A DNA stretch of 33,820 bases from Alphaproteobacteria bacterium (GTDB lineage: Bacteria; Pseudomonadota; Alphaproteobacteria; UBA8366; Aestuariispiraceae). Position numbers and translations under genes: made by a program. The DNA is taken from positions 1-33,820 of the forward strand of contig JARGPE010000009.1 in assembly GCA_029212835.1 (NCBI GenBank), written 5' to 3'. The notes beneath the pieces are model-generated. The model ran no database searches and had not been told where the DNA came from. It worked only from the letters and a program-made list of their open reading frames with translations. Shown here piece after piece: positions 25,487 through 33,820 of this stretch (its first letter is position 1; every line of letters begins with the position of its first letter).

Positions 25487-26797
25487 TCATGCATTATCTA
25501 TGGTCGCTCTGTCTTGCAGGGCTAGTGGGGCTGGGCCGCCGGTGATCCAGTCCAGCAATTCAACCGTGTGCGTGACGGGCAGGGCGGTGCCACTGGCGAT
25601 TTGTTGGATACAGCCGATATTGCCGGCGGCGACAAGGTCCGGCTTGGTCTTTTCGATGTTGCGAACCTTGCGGGCCTTCAGCGTGTTGGCCATTTCTGGC
25701 TGCAGCAGGTTATAGGTCCCGGCAGAACCGCAACAAAGATGACCTTCTGCCGGGCTGACGACCTTAAAGCCCGCCTGTGTCAGCAGGTCCTTGGGCAGGG
25801 CGGTGATCTTCTGGCCATGCTGCATGGAACAGGCGGAGTGATAGGCGACCGTCAAATCGGCCTGTCGTGTGGCAGGCATCAATTTGATCGTGGTCAGATA
25901 CTCCGTCACATCCTTTGTCAGGGCGGAAACCCGGGCTGCATCAGCCTGCATTGCGGGGTCACTGCGGAACATGAAGCCGTAATCTTTCACCGTCGTGCCA
26001 CAGCCTGATGCATTGATGACGATGGCATCCAGACCCTCGCCATCCATTTCTCGCGCCCAGGCCTTTATATTCGCGGCGGCTTGCTGGTGGCTGGTTTCGG
26101 TATCGCCCATATGATGCACCAATGCGCCACAGCAGCCAGCGCCTTGGGCAACCACGACCTCGATCCCGTGTCGGGTCAGCAGACGGATCGTGGCCTCATT
26201 GATCTGGGGCTGCAAAACCTGCTGCGCACAGCCAGTCAGCATCGCCACACGGCCCTTGCGCGGCCCTTCTGCTGGGATCACTTGCGGCACATCCCAAGGT
26301 GAGGCCTTGGGGATAGAGGCCGGTGCCATGCGGAACATCGCACCGATCGGTCCCGGCAATCCTTTCAACAGAGGCTTGCCCAGCCAGGCCCCGATCAGGG
26401 CCAGCCGAAACACCCGGGGGCGCGGCAGCACGAAACTCAGGATTCGCCGCAGTCCTTTATCCAAGAATGGTCGATTGTAGGTTACATGAATCTTCGCCCG
26501 GGCGATATCGACCAGATGCATATAATGCACCCCGGACGGGCAGGTCGTCATGCAACTTAGACAGCTCAGGCAGCGATCGATATGTTTCACCAGAGTGGAG
26601 GAGGCGGGCTTGTCCCCCTCCAGCATATCCTTGATCTGATAAATCCGCCCACGCGGGCTGTCCAATTCATCGCCCAGCGTAATATAGGTCGGACAGGTCG
26701 CCGTGCAGAACCCGCAATGCACACATTTCCGCAGGATATCATTCGCCGCCGCAACATCGGGATCTTCAAGCTGAGCAATGGAAAAGTTAGTTTGCAT
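25487..26797 (-). CDS. glcF: Glycolate oxidase iron-sulfur subunit
   Basis: RKCVHCGFCTATCPTYITLGDELDSPRGRIYQIKDMLEG; CLSCLSCMTTCPSGVHYMHLVD; CCG domains (GCCGALVHHMG, CCGSAGTYNLLQPEM). Confidence 0.96.
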   Translation of the reverse strand: MQTNFSIAQLEDPDVAAANDILRKCVHCGFCTATCPTYITLGDELDSPRGRIYQIKDMLEGDKPASSTLVKHIDRCLSCLSCMTTCPSGVHYMHLVDIARAKIHVTYNRPFLDKGLRRILSFVLPRPRVFRLALIGAWLGKPLLKGLPGPIGAMFRMAPASIPKASPWDVPQVIPAEGPRKGRVAMLTGCAQQVLQPQINEATIRLLTRHGIEVVVAQGAGCCGALVHHMGDTETSHQQAAANIKAWAREMDGEGLDAIVINASGCGTTVKDYGFMFRSDPAMQADAARVSALTKDVTEYLTTIKLMPATRQADLTVAYHSACSMQHGQKITALPKDLLTQAGFKVVSPAEGHLCCGSAGTYNLLQPEMANTLKARKVRNIEKTKPDLVAAGNIGCIQQIASGTALPVTHTVELLDWITGGPAPLALQDRATIDNA

Positions 26798-26806
26798 AGT
26801 GAGACC

Positions 26807-28030
26807 TTACAGCCCTTCTGTCATGCGACCGGGGTTTAGGACGCGGTTGGGGTCGAAGCTGTCTTTCAGGCGTTGGGACAGGGCGGCCAGCGGGCCGGGT
26901 TGGGGCTGGAAGACCGGGATGGCGTTGCGCAGGGAGGCGGGGCCGCGGATCAGGGTGGCGTGGCCGCCTCCGGCCTGAGCAATGGCATCGCGGATCGGCT
27001 CATGGGCGCCGTGTTTGGGGGATTGGGTGGCCAGCCAGATCAAACCACCGGCGGCGTCCAGATAGGCTACCCCCTCTTTCAAATGGGACAGGGCCGACAG
27101 GATGCCGGGCGCGGCGGTTGGGGCAACCGACAGTTTCCAGACCACCCGGTCATCATCATCGCAGAAGGGGGTGACATCGCGCACGGCCTTCCAGAATGTC
27201 TTGGAATTGTGGCTATGCAGTTCCTCTGTCTCCCCAAACGGGGCCAACAGGGCACGCAGCTTTTGACAGCGATAGTCGACCGAGGGGCCAAAACCTTCGA
27301 CCCTGAGGGCCGCGACATCACTTTGCACCTGCTGAACATAGTCGATCTGTGAGCGCGCGGCGATGCTGGCGGGCAGCCAGGCGGCACCAGATACTTCGAA
27401 GGGCCCATTAAGGCCTGCGGCCAGGGCTTTTACCCCTTGGGCGGCATCAACGTTGCGGACCAGGATGGTGCGGGCCTTTTGTCCAACCGGCAGCACCTTG
27501 ACCGTCAGGCGGGTCATCGCGGCCAGCGTGCCATAGGAGCCACACAGCATTTTGCTCAAGTCATAACCGGTGACATTCTTCATCACGCGCCCGCCCGATT
27601 TGACCGCCATGCCTCGGCCAGAAACGGCATCAAAGCCCAGAAAATGATCCCGTGCCGCGCCATCTTTAATGCGACGCGGGCCCGCGAGATTACAGGCAAT
27701 GACACCTCCCAGAGTGCCCGACGACTCCACTTTCAACAGGGCAGACAGGTCGGGCGGCTCAAAGGCCAGTTGTTGGTGGTTTTCGGCCAATAGAGTTTCG
27801 ATCTCCGCCAGGGGGGTGGCAGGCCCTGCGCCCAGCACCAGTTCCTCAGGCTCGTAGAGATTTACACCGGAAAAGGCAGAAAGATCCAACGTATGGGCCG
27901 TCTGGACGGGGCGACCCAATCCGCGCTTGGTGCCGCCGCCAATGACTTCCAGTGGCAACAATTCTGAATTCGCCCAGGAAATCGCGTCGATTAACTGCGC
28001 TTCCGTTTCGGGGCGGAAGGTTTCGGTCAT
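26807..28030 (-). CDS. glcE: Glycolate oxidase FAD-binding subunit
   Basis: EPEELVLGAGPATPLAEIETLLAENHQQLAFEPPD; LGGVIACNLAGPRRIKDGAARDHFLG; SFDPNRVLNPGRM. Confidence 0.95.
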   Translation of the reverse strand: MTETFRPETEAQLIDAISWANSELLPLEVIGGGTKRGLGRPVQTAHTLDLSAFSGVNLYEPEELVLGAGPATPLAEIETLLAENHQQLAFEPPDLSALLKVESSGTLGGVIACNLAGPRRIKDGAARDHFLGFDAVSGRGMAVKSGGRVMKNVTGYDLSKMLCGSYGTLAAMTRLTVKVLPVGQKARTILVRNVDAAQGVKALAAGLNGPFEVSGAAWLPASIAARSQIDYVQQVQSDVAALRVEGFGPSVDYRCQKLRALLAPFGETEELHSHNSKTFWKAVRDVTPFCDDDDRVVWKLSVAPTAAPGILSALSHLKEGVAYLDAAGGLIWLATQSPKHGAHEPIRDAIAQAGGGHATLIRGPASLRNAIPVFQPQPGPLAALSQRLKDSFDPNRVLNPGRMTEGL

Positions 28031-28110
28031 GGGCGGCGTCCTGAGGCTGCGGTGGGGAATGTGATGGAGGTGACACGACCGTCACTGGTGTTGAAAGAAT
28101 ATCCCATAGA

Positions 28111-29598
28111 TCAGAACCGAGGGATATCGGGGAAGGGTAACTGACCCTTATGGATATGCATCCGGCCCAGTTCCGCACAGCGATGGAGCTGTGGGAAGAC
28201 CTTGCCGGGATTCAGCAAGCCGTCTGGATCAAAGGCGCATTTGACTCGCATTTGTTGCTTCAGGTCATCTTCGGTAAACATGGTCGGCATCAGGTCGCGC
28301 TTTTCAACGCCAACGCCATGCTCGCCCGTCAGCACGCCTCCCACTTCGACACATAGCTTCAGGATGTCGGAGCCAAAGTCCTCTGCCTTCTCTAATTCGC
28401 CGGGATTATTGGCGTCATACATGATCAGGGGGTGCAGATTGCCATCGCCCGCATGAAAGACATTGGCAACGCCCAAGCCATAATGCTTGGACATTTTGGT
28501 CATCTCGCTCAACACATGGGGCAATTGGTTGCGGGGGATCGTGCCATCCATGCAGTAATAGTCTGGGGACAGTCGGCCTACTGCGGGAAAGGCCGCCTTG
28601 CGTCCAGCCCAGAACATGGCGCGTTCTTCCTCACTTTGAGAAATGCGCAGGCTGGTCGCGCCTAATCCTTCGGCGATGATGCGGACTTCTTCGATCAGAT
28701 GGTCTACTTCCGCTTCCGGCCCATCCAATTCTACGATCAGCAGCGCCTCGCAATCCGCTGGATAGCCAGCATGGATAAAGTCTTCTGCCGCGGTGATGGC
28801 GGGCCGGTCCATCATTTCCATGCCGCCGGGGATGATGCCGCTGGCGATCACCTGAGCCACACAATTGCCGCCCGCCTCGCTGGATGGGAAACCGATCAGC
28901 AGTGCCCGCTGGGTCTCTGGCTTAGGCAACAGACGCACGGTGACTTCTGTGACCACCCCCAGCAACCCTTCAGACCCGATCATCAGACCCAGCAGGTCAT
29001 AGCCTTCCGCATCCAGATGCTTGCCACCTATGCGCAGGATTTCACCATCAATGGTGACCATTTCCAGGCCCAGGACATTGTTCGTGGTCAGGCCATATTT
29101 CAGTGAATGCACGCCACCGGAATTTTCCGCGACATTGCCACCAATTGTGCAGGCAATCTGGCTGGATGGGTCAGGGGCATAATAGAAGCCATCTTCTTCG
29201 ACAGCCTTGGTAATCGCCAGATTGGTGACGCCGGGCTGAACCCGGGCGCAGCGATTGTCATAGTCGACCTCCAATACCTTGTTGAACTTTCCCATACCCA
29301 ACAATATGCCATCTTCCAGAGGCAGCGCCCCGCCAGACAGGCTGGTCCCCGCACCGCGCGGCACCACCTTAATACCTTGTTCCTTGCAATATTTCAGGAC
29401 ATTTGCCACCTGATCCACGGTCTGTGGCAGCACAACGATTAACGGCGGGGTGCGATAGGCCGTTAGCCCGTCACTTTCATAGGCGCGCCGTTCATCTTCA
29501 TCCACGATGACGCCTTCACCAGGCACCAGGGCACGCAGGTCATCGGCAATGGTTAGCCGACGCGCAATAACCGCCTTGTCCGGATCTGGCATTTTCAT
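28111..29598 (-). CDS. glcD: Glycolate oxidase subunit GlcD (FAD-linked oxidase)
   Basis: VVLPQTVDQVANVLKYCKEQGIKVVPRGAGTSLSGGALP; GGNVAENSGGVHSLKYGLTTNNVLG; HAGDGNLHPLIMYD; GGVLTGEHGVGVEKRDLM. Start set at ATG 29598 (MKMPDPDKAV). Confidence 0.96.
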   Translation of the reverse strand: MKMPDPDKAVIARRLTIADDLRALVPGEGVIVDEDERRAYESDGLTAYRTPPLIVVLPQTVDQVANVLKYCKEQGIKVVPRGAGTSLSGGALPLEDGILLGMGKFNKVLEVDYDNRCARVQPGVTNLAITKAVEEDGFYYAPDPSSQIACTIGGNVAENSGGVHSLKYGLTTNNVLGLEMVTIDGEILRIGGKHLDAEGYDLLGLMIGSEGLLGVVTEVTVRLLPKPETQRALLIGFPSSEAGGNCVAQVIASGIIPGGMEMMDRPAITAAEDFIHAGYPADCEALLIVELDGPEAEVDHLIEEVRIIAEGLGATSLRISQSEEERAMFWAGRKAAFPAVGRLSPDYYCMDGTIPRNQLPHVLSEMTKMSKHYGLGVANVFHAGDGNLHPLIMYDANNPGELEKAEDFGSDILKLCVEVGGVLTGEHGVGVEKRDLMPTMFTEDDLKQQMRVKCAFDPDGLLNPGKVFPQLHRCAELGRMHIHKGQLPFPDIPRF

Positions 29599-29630
29599 CG
29601 ATTTGGCCTCCCTTGTTCTTCTATCTTTAT

Positions 29631-29654
29631 AATTGGTATTACCAATTTGGTAAA
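29631..29654. promoter_or_regulatory. GntR/FadR-subfamily-type operator upstream of glcD (AATTGGTATTACCAATTTGGTAA)
   Basis: AATTGGTA-T-TACCAATT (29631-29647) perfect palindrome around one central base; overlapping TACCAA-T-TTGGTA gives a third half-site. Confidence 0.65.
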
Positions 29655-29684
29655 CCTGCCTTGAAGAGTGGCTTTCACGGGTGG

Positions 29685-30620
29685 CTAACCATCTCTCAAC
29701 AAACCGCGATAGGCATTTTGCAAGGTCAGGCGCACACCCTGCCAAGCATTATTGCGCCAAACAGTATCGGAGGGATAGGACGGCGGTGCCTCATTCGGGC
29801 TGCGCGTCGACCCACCCAACCGGCGCGACAGCGAGTATGTGCCAATTTCCAGAACCACATTTGTCACTTGTGCCTTGGGCAGCAGCCCGCCCAATCCACC
29901 GCCACAAGGCGCGGCACCAGCACCTATGGCATCACTGGCGGCGGTAACGTTAATCGTAAACCAGCTTTCCGCCCGTGTCCGACCAGCAGAATTGGGAGGA
30001 TTACAGGGCACTATTTCCGGCATGCCAAAGGGCCCTGGTCCGGTGCGGGAATCAATGACACAGACTTGCTGTGCGCCCTCGAACCGCTCTGCTGCAATCG
30101 CACGCAAAACAGCACCATCCCAAGCGGGGGGAGTCATGGACGCCAGCGTTTGCCCGGCCATCCGGGTCCAATCCACACCTTGCTCCGCCTGAAAGGCAGA
30201 AAACCGCTCCTCTGCGGCGGCCAGAACGCTGTCAGACCAATCCGGGGCGGGCTTATTGGCGGAAATGACATCATCCGGTGCAAAATAAGGCCAGATCGGG
30301 CCAGCTGGATTGGCGGCATGGATCAGCACCAGGGCTACTTCTTTAGGCAGATCCTGTAATCCTCCTTCGGTCAGGACTCCTAAAATCGCACCGCAGCCCA
30401 GCAATCCCGCTGAACCTGCCGCTGCGCTGCATAGAACTGCGACACGGGTGGCATCAGGAGAGCCCATGCGGGCAACGTCGCAGGATAGGCCTGTTGACCC
30501 TGCATTATCTCCGCGTGCAGCATGAGATGTTATGCGCAGCCCGATCCGATCGCAGGCGGTTAGGAATCTGTCTCTCGCGCGGTTAACATCATCACTGAAA
30601 CAGGCGACCGTGTCTGTCAT
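29685..30620 (-). CDS. DUF2817 (M14-like) family protein with degenerate metal-binding motif
   Basis: FSDDVNRARDRFLTACDRIG...LSCDVARMGSPDATRVAVLCSAAAGSAGLLGCGAI...VALVLIHAANPAGPIWP...NVVLEIGTYSLSRRL; overall pattern fits DUF2817 but with the HGxEG motif replaced. Confidence 0.7.
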   Translation of the reverse strand: MTDTVACFSDDVNRARDRFLTACDRIGLRITSHAARGDNAGSTGLSCDVARMGSPDATRVAVLCSAAAGSAGLLGCGAILGVLTEGGLQDLPKEVALVLIHAANPAGPIWPYFAPDDVISANKPAPDWSDSVLAAAEERFSAFQAEQGVDWTRMAGQTLASMTPPAWDGAVLRAIAAERFEGAQQVCVIDSRTGPGPFGMPEIVPCNPPNSAGRTRAESWFTINVTAASDAIGAGAAPCGGGLGGLLPKAQVTNVVLEIGTYSLSRRLGGSTRSPNEAPPSYPSDTVWRNNAWQGVRLTLQNAYRGLLRDG

Positions 30621-30773
30621 CGACCTCTCGGCATTTCATTTGTTTGCAATATTATGTCCAAACTGAACGCTGTTGTCGTCCAGTGCAAGAAGGCGACACA
30701 GTTGCCTCCATTGTATATTCGCCCCATAGTTAATTGCCGACGCAGTCCTTTTGACGATATTTCGATGGAGAGA

Positions 30774-31352
30774 ATGGCGATGGGCGAGTCTGTTAAGCAG
30801 ATTTTTATGGCGGTTATTACCGTTATTGGCATGGTTGTGCTGGCAATGCCAAGCCTGGCTGATCAGGAAGACAAGCGTCTCGATTCCCTGTTTGATATTC
30901 TTCACACAGCGCCGCTGCACAGTCAGGAAGCCTATATCGCGCAACAGGGTATTTGGGCCTTGTGGGTGCAGGCTCCGACGGCCAGTGGACGTGTTTTGAT
31001 GCGTCAGGGAATCCAGCAGATGTCCCAGGGGGATCTAGATCAAGCAGTAGAGACATTCTCTGCCCTGATTGCGCTGGAGCCGGATTTTGCGGAGGCCTGG
31101 AACAAGCGTGCGACGATTTATTTCATGCAAGGAAACTATGCTGATGCCTTGGCAGATATTGATGAAACGCTGACGCTGGAACCTCGGCATTTTGGCGCGA
31201 AATCCGGGCTAGGGTTAATTTTCGATGCAATGGAAGAACCGGAAGCTGCAATTGATGCCTTTCGGGAGGCATTGAAGATTAATCCGCATATGGAGCAGAT
31301 CCGCGCCCGCATTGAACAATTGAAGAAACAGCTTGAGGGACGGCAGCTTTAA
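30774..31352 (+). CDS. TPR repeat protein, exported
   Basis: Signal peptide IFMAVITVIGMVVLAMPSLADQ; TPR units LDQAVETFSALIALEPDFAEAWNKRATIYFMQGNYADALADIDETLTLEPRHFGAKSGLGLIF. Start uncertain (ATG 30765/30774/30780). Confidence 0.85.
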   Translation: MAMGESVKQIFMAVITVIGMVVLAMPSLADQEDKRLDSLFDILHTAPLHSQEAYIAQQGIWALWVQAPTASGRVLMRQGIQQMSQGDLDQAVETFSALIALEPDFAEAWNKRATIYFMQGNYADALADIDETLTLEPRHFGAKSGLGLIFDAMEEPEAAIDAFREALKINPHMEQIRARIEQLKKQLEGRQL

Positions 31353-31356
31353 CCTC

Positions 31357-31881
31357 TCAGGTGCTCACTTCTTTCGGAGTTTGGAAGGCCGTCAGGGTTG
31401 CACTGTGCGGCGATAGGGCAGGCCAGGGCACATCCCCTAAATTCAATGTCGCTAATCCTGCGGTCGGAAATTTTTCGGTCAGGGCGTCAAGGTCTTCTGG
31501 ATGATCCGCCTGTTTGCAAAGGGTCAGGCTGATATCGTGCATGATCGGGTTATGGCCGATCACCATGACGCGGTTGACCCCGGCGGGCAGTCGACGCAAT
31601 CGGTCGATCAACTCAGATGTCTCCTGCATTTTATAAACCGCATCTTCCATCAGGATACGGCAATCGCCTTGCAGATAGGGCAAGATCAGGCCCAGAGTTT
31701 CCCGCGTGCGTCGGCTGGTCGAACACAAGATAAAGTCAGGGGCGACACCGGTTTCTTGCATCAATGCGCCCATTTTTGGCGCTGCTTTTATACCGCGATT
31801 GGCCAGAGGCCGCTCAAAGTCACTCAAATTGGCATCACTCCAACTGGATTTCGCGTGGCGAAAAATATACAAGACCGGCAT
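31357..31881 (-). CDS. sixA: Phosphohistidine phosphatase SixA family (histidine phosphatase superfamily)
   Basis: LYIFRHAKSSWSDANLSDFERPLANRGIKAAPKMG; CSTSRRTRETLGLI; VMVIGHNPIMHDISL. Confidence 0.92.
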   Translation of the reverse strand: MPVLYIFRHAKSSWSDANLSDFERPLANRGIKAAPKMGALMQETGVAPDFILCSTSRRTRETLGLILPYLQGDCRILMEDAVYKMQETSELIDRLRRLPAGVNRVMVIGHNPIMHDISLTLCKQADHPEDLDALTEKFPTAGLATLNLGDVPWPALSPHSATLTAFQTPKEVST

Positions 31882-32079
31882 TTAACAGGCTTCCTTTCCC
31901 GATCATAAAAGTGCGCGACAGGTAGCATGCTTCCCGACGCGGGCTCAAGCAAAACGCACGGATTCCATGGGTTTGTAACGGGTTTGAAACAAAAATCACC
32001 GTGACATGGTCATATGTATTGGGTATCGACAAGAGCCTGATGCAAACAGGCGACATATTGGATGGAGATCGCGGTGAGC

Positions 32080-33820
32080 ATGACAGAAGAAAATGGTCCG
32101 CTAGATGAAAGCCCCTCAACCACGGGGATGCTTGTGGTTCCAGACGCTTCAGAGGCTCCTCATTCTCCCGAAGACTGGGGGCCGGAACGTTTCATCAATC
32201 GCGAACTCTCCTGGTTGGCCTTCAACACCCGCGTATTGGAAGAAGCCAGCAATACCCATCATCCGCTGTTGGAACGTCTGCGCTTCCTCTCCATTTCTGC
32301 CAGTAACCTGGATGAATTTTACATGGTGCGTGTCGCGGGCCTGAAGGGTCAGGTCGGGGCAGGCATTAGCACCCCCAGTCAGGAAGGCAATACGCCCGCT
32401 CAGCAATTGCGTTTGATCTCAGAAGAGGCTGGGTCGCTGATGCGCCTTCAGCAGAAAATCTGGGAAGAACTACAGGTCGAGCTGCGCAAGGCCAATGTCA
32501 CACTGCTAACCCGGGATGAATTGACCACGCGGGAGAAGAGTTGGTTAGATGGGTGGTTCCTGGAACAGATTTTCCCGGCACTGACGCCGCTGGCTGTGGA
32601 TCCAGCGCATCCATTTCCCTTCATTCAGAACAAGGGCTTGGTACTGGCGCTGGAACTGATGCGCCCTGAAGACGATAAAACCATGAACGGCCTGCTGCCC
32701 GTTCCTAGCAACTTGGACCGCTTCATCCGTCTGCCCGGACAAAAGGCGCGATTCCTGCTGTTGGAAGATGTCTTCCGAATTTACATGGATCGGCTGTTCC
32801 CAGGCTTTACCGTTATTGGCCAGGGTATGTTCCGGGTTCTGCGCGACAGTGATGTTGAAGTCGATGAAGAAGCTGAAGATTTGGTGCGCACGTTTGAAAG
32901 CATGCTGCGCCGTCGTCGTCGCGGCAGCGTGATCCGCCTGACGATCAATGCTGGTATGCCTGAAGATCTGCGGGACTTTGTGGTCGGTAAATTGGGGGCT
33001 GATAGCGAAGATGTGTTCCCGCTGGATGGCATTTTGGGCATGCCCGATGTCAGCCAGATGATCGTTTCAGATCGCCAGGACCTGCTATTTGAAGCCTTTA
33101 ACATTCGCTTCCCTGAGCGTATTCGTGATTTTGGGGGCGACTGCTTCGCTGCGATCCGGGCCAAGGACATTATCGTCCACCATCCCTATGAGAGTTTTGA
33201 CGTCGTGGTACAGTTTCTGCGCCAGGCGGCCCAAGACCCTGCCGTGGTTGCGATCAAGCAGACCTTGTATCGTACCTCTAAGGACTCCCCTATCATCGCA
33301 GCTTTGGGTGAGGCTGCGGAGGCGGGTAAATCCGTGACCGCACTGGTGGAGTTGAAAGCTCGCTTTGATGAGGCAGCGAATATTCGGTGGGCACGGGACT
33401 TGGAACGTTCCGGTGTGCAGGTCGTTTATGGTTTCGTTGACCTGAAGACCCATGCCAAGGTTTCCATGGCGGTCCGTCGCGAAGGCAGTGGCCTGCGTTC
33501 CTATGTCCATTTCGGAACCGGGAACTATCACCCTATTACGGCGAAGATTTATACCGATCTCAGTTACTTTACCTGCGACCCGGCGTTGGCGCGGGATGCG
33601 GCACGGGTGTTTAACTTCATGACAGGGTACGCCACGCCAGAGGCACTGGAGCGCCTGGCCATAGCGCCGATCACCCTGCGTCATCGCGTGTTAAGCTCAA
33701 TCCGCGATGAAATCGACCATGTGAAGGCAGGACGGACAGGTCAGATCTGGCTGAAGGTCAATAACCTCGTGGATGGCGAAATCATCGATGCCTTGTACGA
33801 AGCGTCAACGGCGGGGGTTG
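32080..33820 (+). CDS. ppk1: Polyphosphate kinase 1 (3' end outside window)
   Basis: Open frame from ATG 32080 (alternative in-frame ATG 32062): [134 protein letters not shown]. Confidence 0.96.
   Translation, partial: MTEENGPLDESPSTTGMLVVPDASEAPHSPEDWGPERFINRELSWLAFNTRVLEEASNTHHPLLERLRFLSISASNLDEFYMVRVAGLKGQVGAGISTPSQEGNTPAQQLRLISEEAGSLMRLQQKIWEELQVELRKANVTLLTRDELTTREKSWLDGWFLEQIFPALTPLAVDPAHPFPFIQNKGLVLALELMRPEDDKTMNGLLPVPSNLDRFIRLPGQKARFLLLEDVFRIYMDRLFPGFTVIGQGMFRVLRDSDVEVDEEAEDLVRTFESMLRRRRRGSVIRLTINAGMPEDLRDFVVGKLGADSEDVFPLDGILGMPDVSQMIVSDRQDLLFEAFNIRFPERIRDFGGDCFAAIRAKDIIVHHPYESFDVVVQFLRQAAQDPAVVAIKQTLYRTSKDSPIIAALGEAAEAGKSVTALVELKARFDEAANIRWARDLERSGVQVVYGFVDLKTHAKVSMAVRREGSGLRSYVHFGTGNYHPITAKIYTDLSYFTCDPALARDAARVFNFMTGYATPEALERLAIAPITLRHRVLSSIRDEIDHVKAGRTGQIWLKVNNLVDGEIIDALYEASTAGV

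Noticed and set aside
29613-30359. 248-aa plus-strand ORF antisense to the DUF2817 gene
   Set aside because: Composition (rich in Arg, Gly, His, Pro) and lack of family motifs; the opposite strand has coherent family motifs. Treated as a shadow ORF.
31882-32079. Possible PHO box upstream of ppk1 (TGACATGGTCA)
   Set aside because: Only a short palindrome; it does not match the tandem CTGTCAT repeat spacing of a PHO box.
1-33820. CRISPR array, tRNA/rRNA genes, IS elements or prophage
   Set aside because: No regularly spaced repeats, no cloverleaf or rRNA-like sequence, no transposase/integrase/phage motifs seen in any ORF.

Overview
The window looks like an ordinary alphaproteobacterial chromosome segment (Rhodospirillales-like by gene content; inference). 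I see no tRNA, rRNA, transposon or CRISPR array. From left to right: (i) part of a gentisate/3-hydroxybenzoate catabolic operon on the minus strand, with a divergent MarR regulator; (ii) a phosphorelay cluster of a hybrid sensor kinase with REC and HPt, two single-receiver proteins and a stand-alone HPt protein, followed by a large NAD-glutamate dehydrogenase of the 180-kDa class; (iii) a regulatory PTS operon hprK-rapZ-EIIA(Man)-ptsH-ptsI; (iv) a cupin, a LysE/RhtB exporter, a His-rich PadR/YqjI-like regulator with a DUF2218 gene, and an M20 amidohydrolase; (v) a three-gene envelope locus made of an orphan CHASE2 membrane protein with a Cys-rich exported domain, a small exported protein and an M48 metalloprotease lipoprotein; (vi) glcDEF glycolate oxidase with a palindromic GntR-type operator, next to a DUF2817 protein that appears to have lost its M14-type zinc-site residues; (vii) a TPR protein, SixA, and a 3'-truncated ppk1. 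The most interesting leads are the CHASE2/M48 locus, a candidate sRNA with C-rich loops upstream of the cupin gene, the degenerate DUF2817 protein, and the YqjI-like/DUF2218 pair. All family calls come from reading translated motifs; no database search was run.
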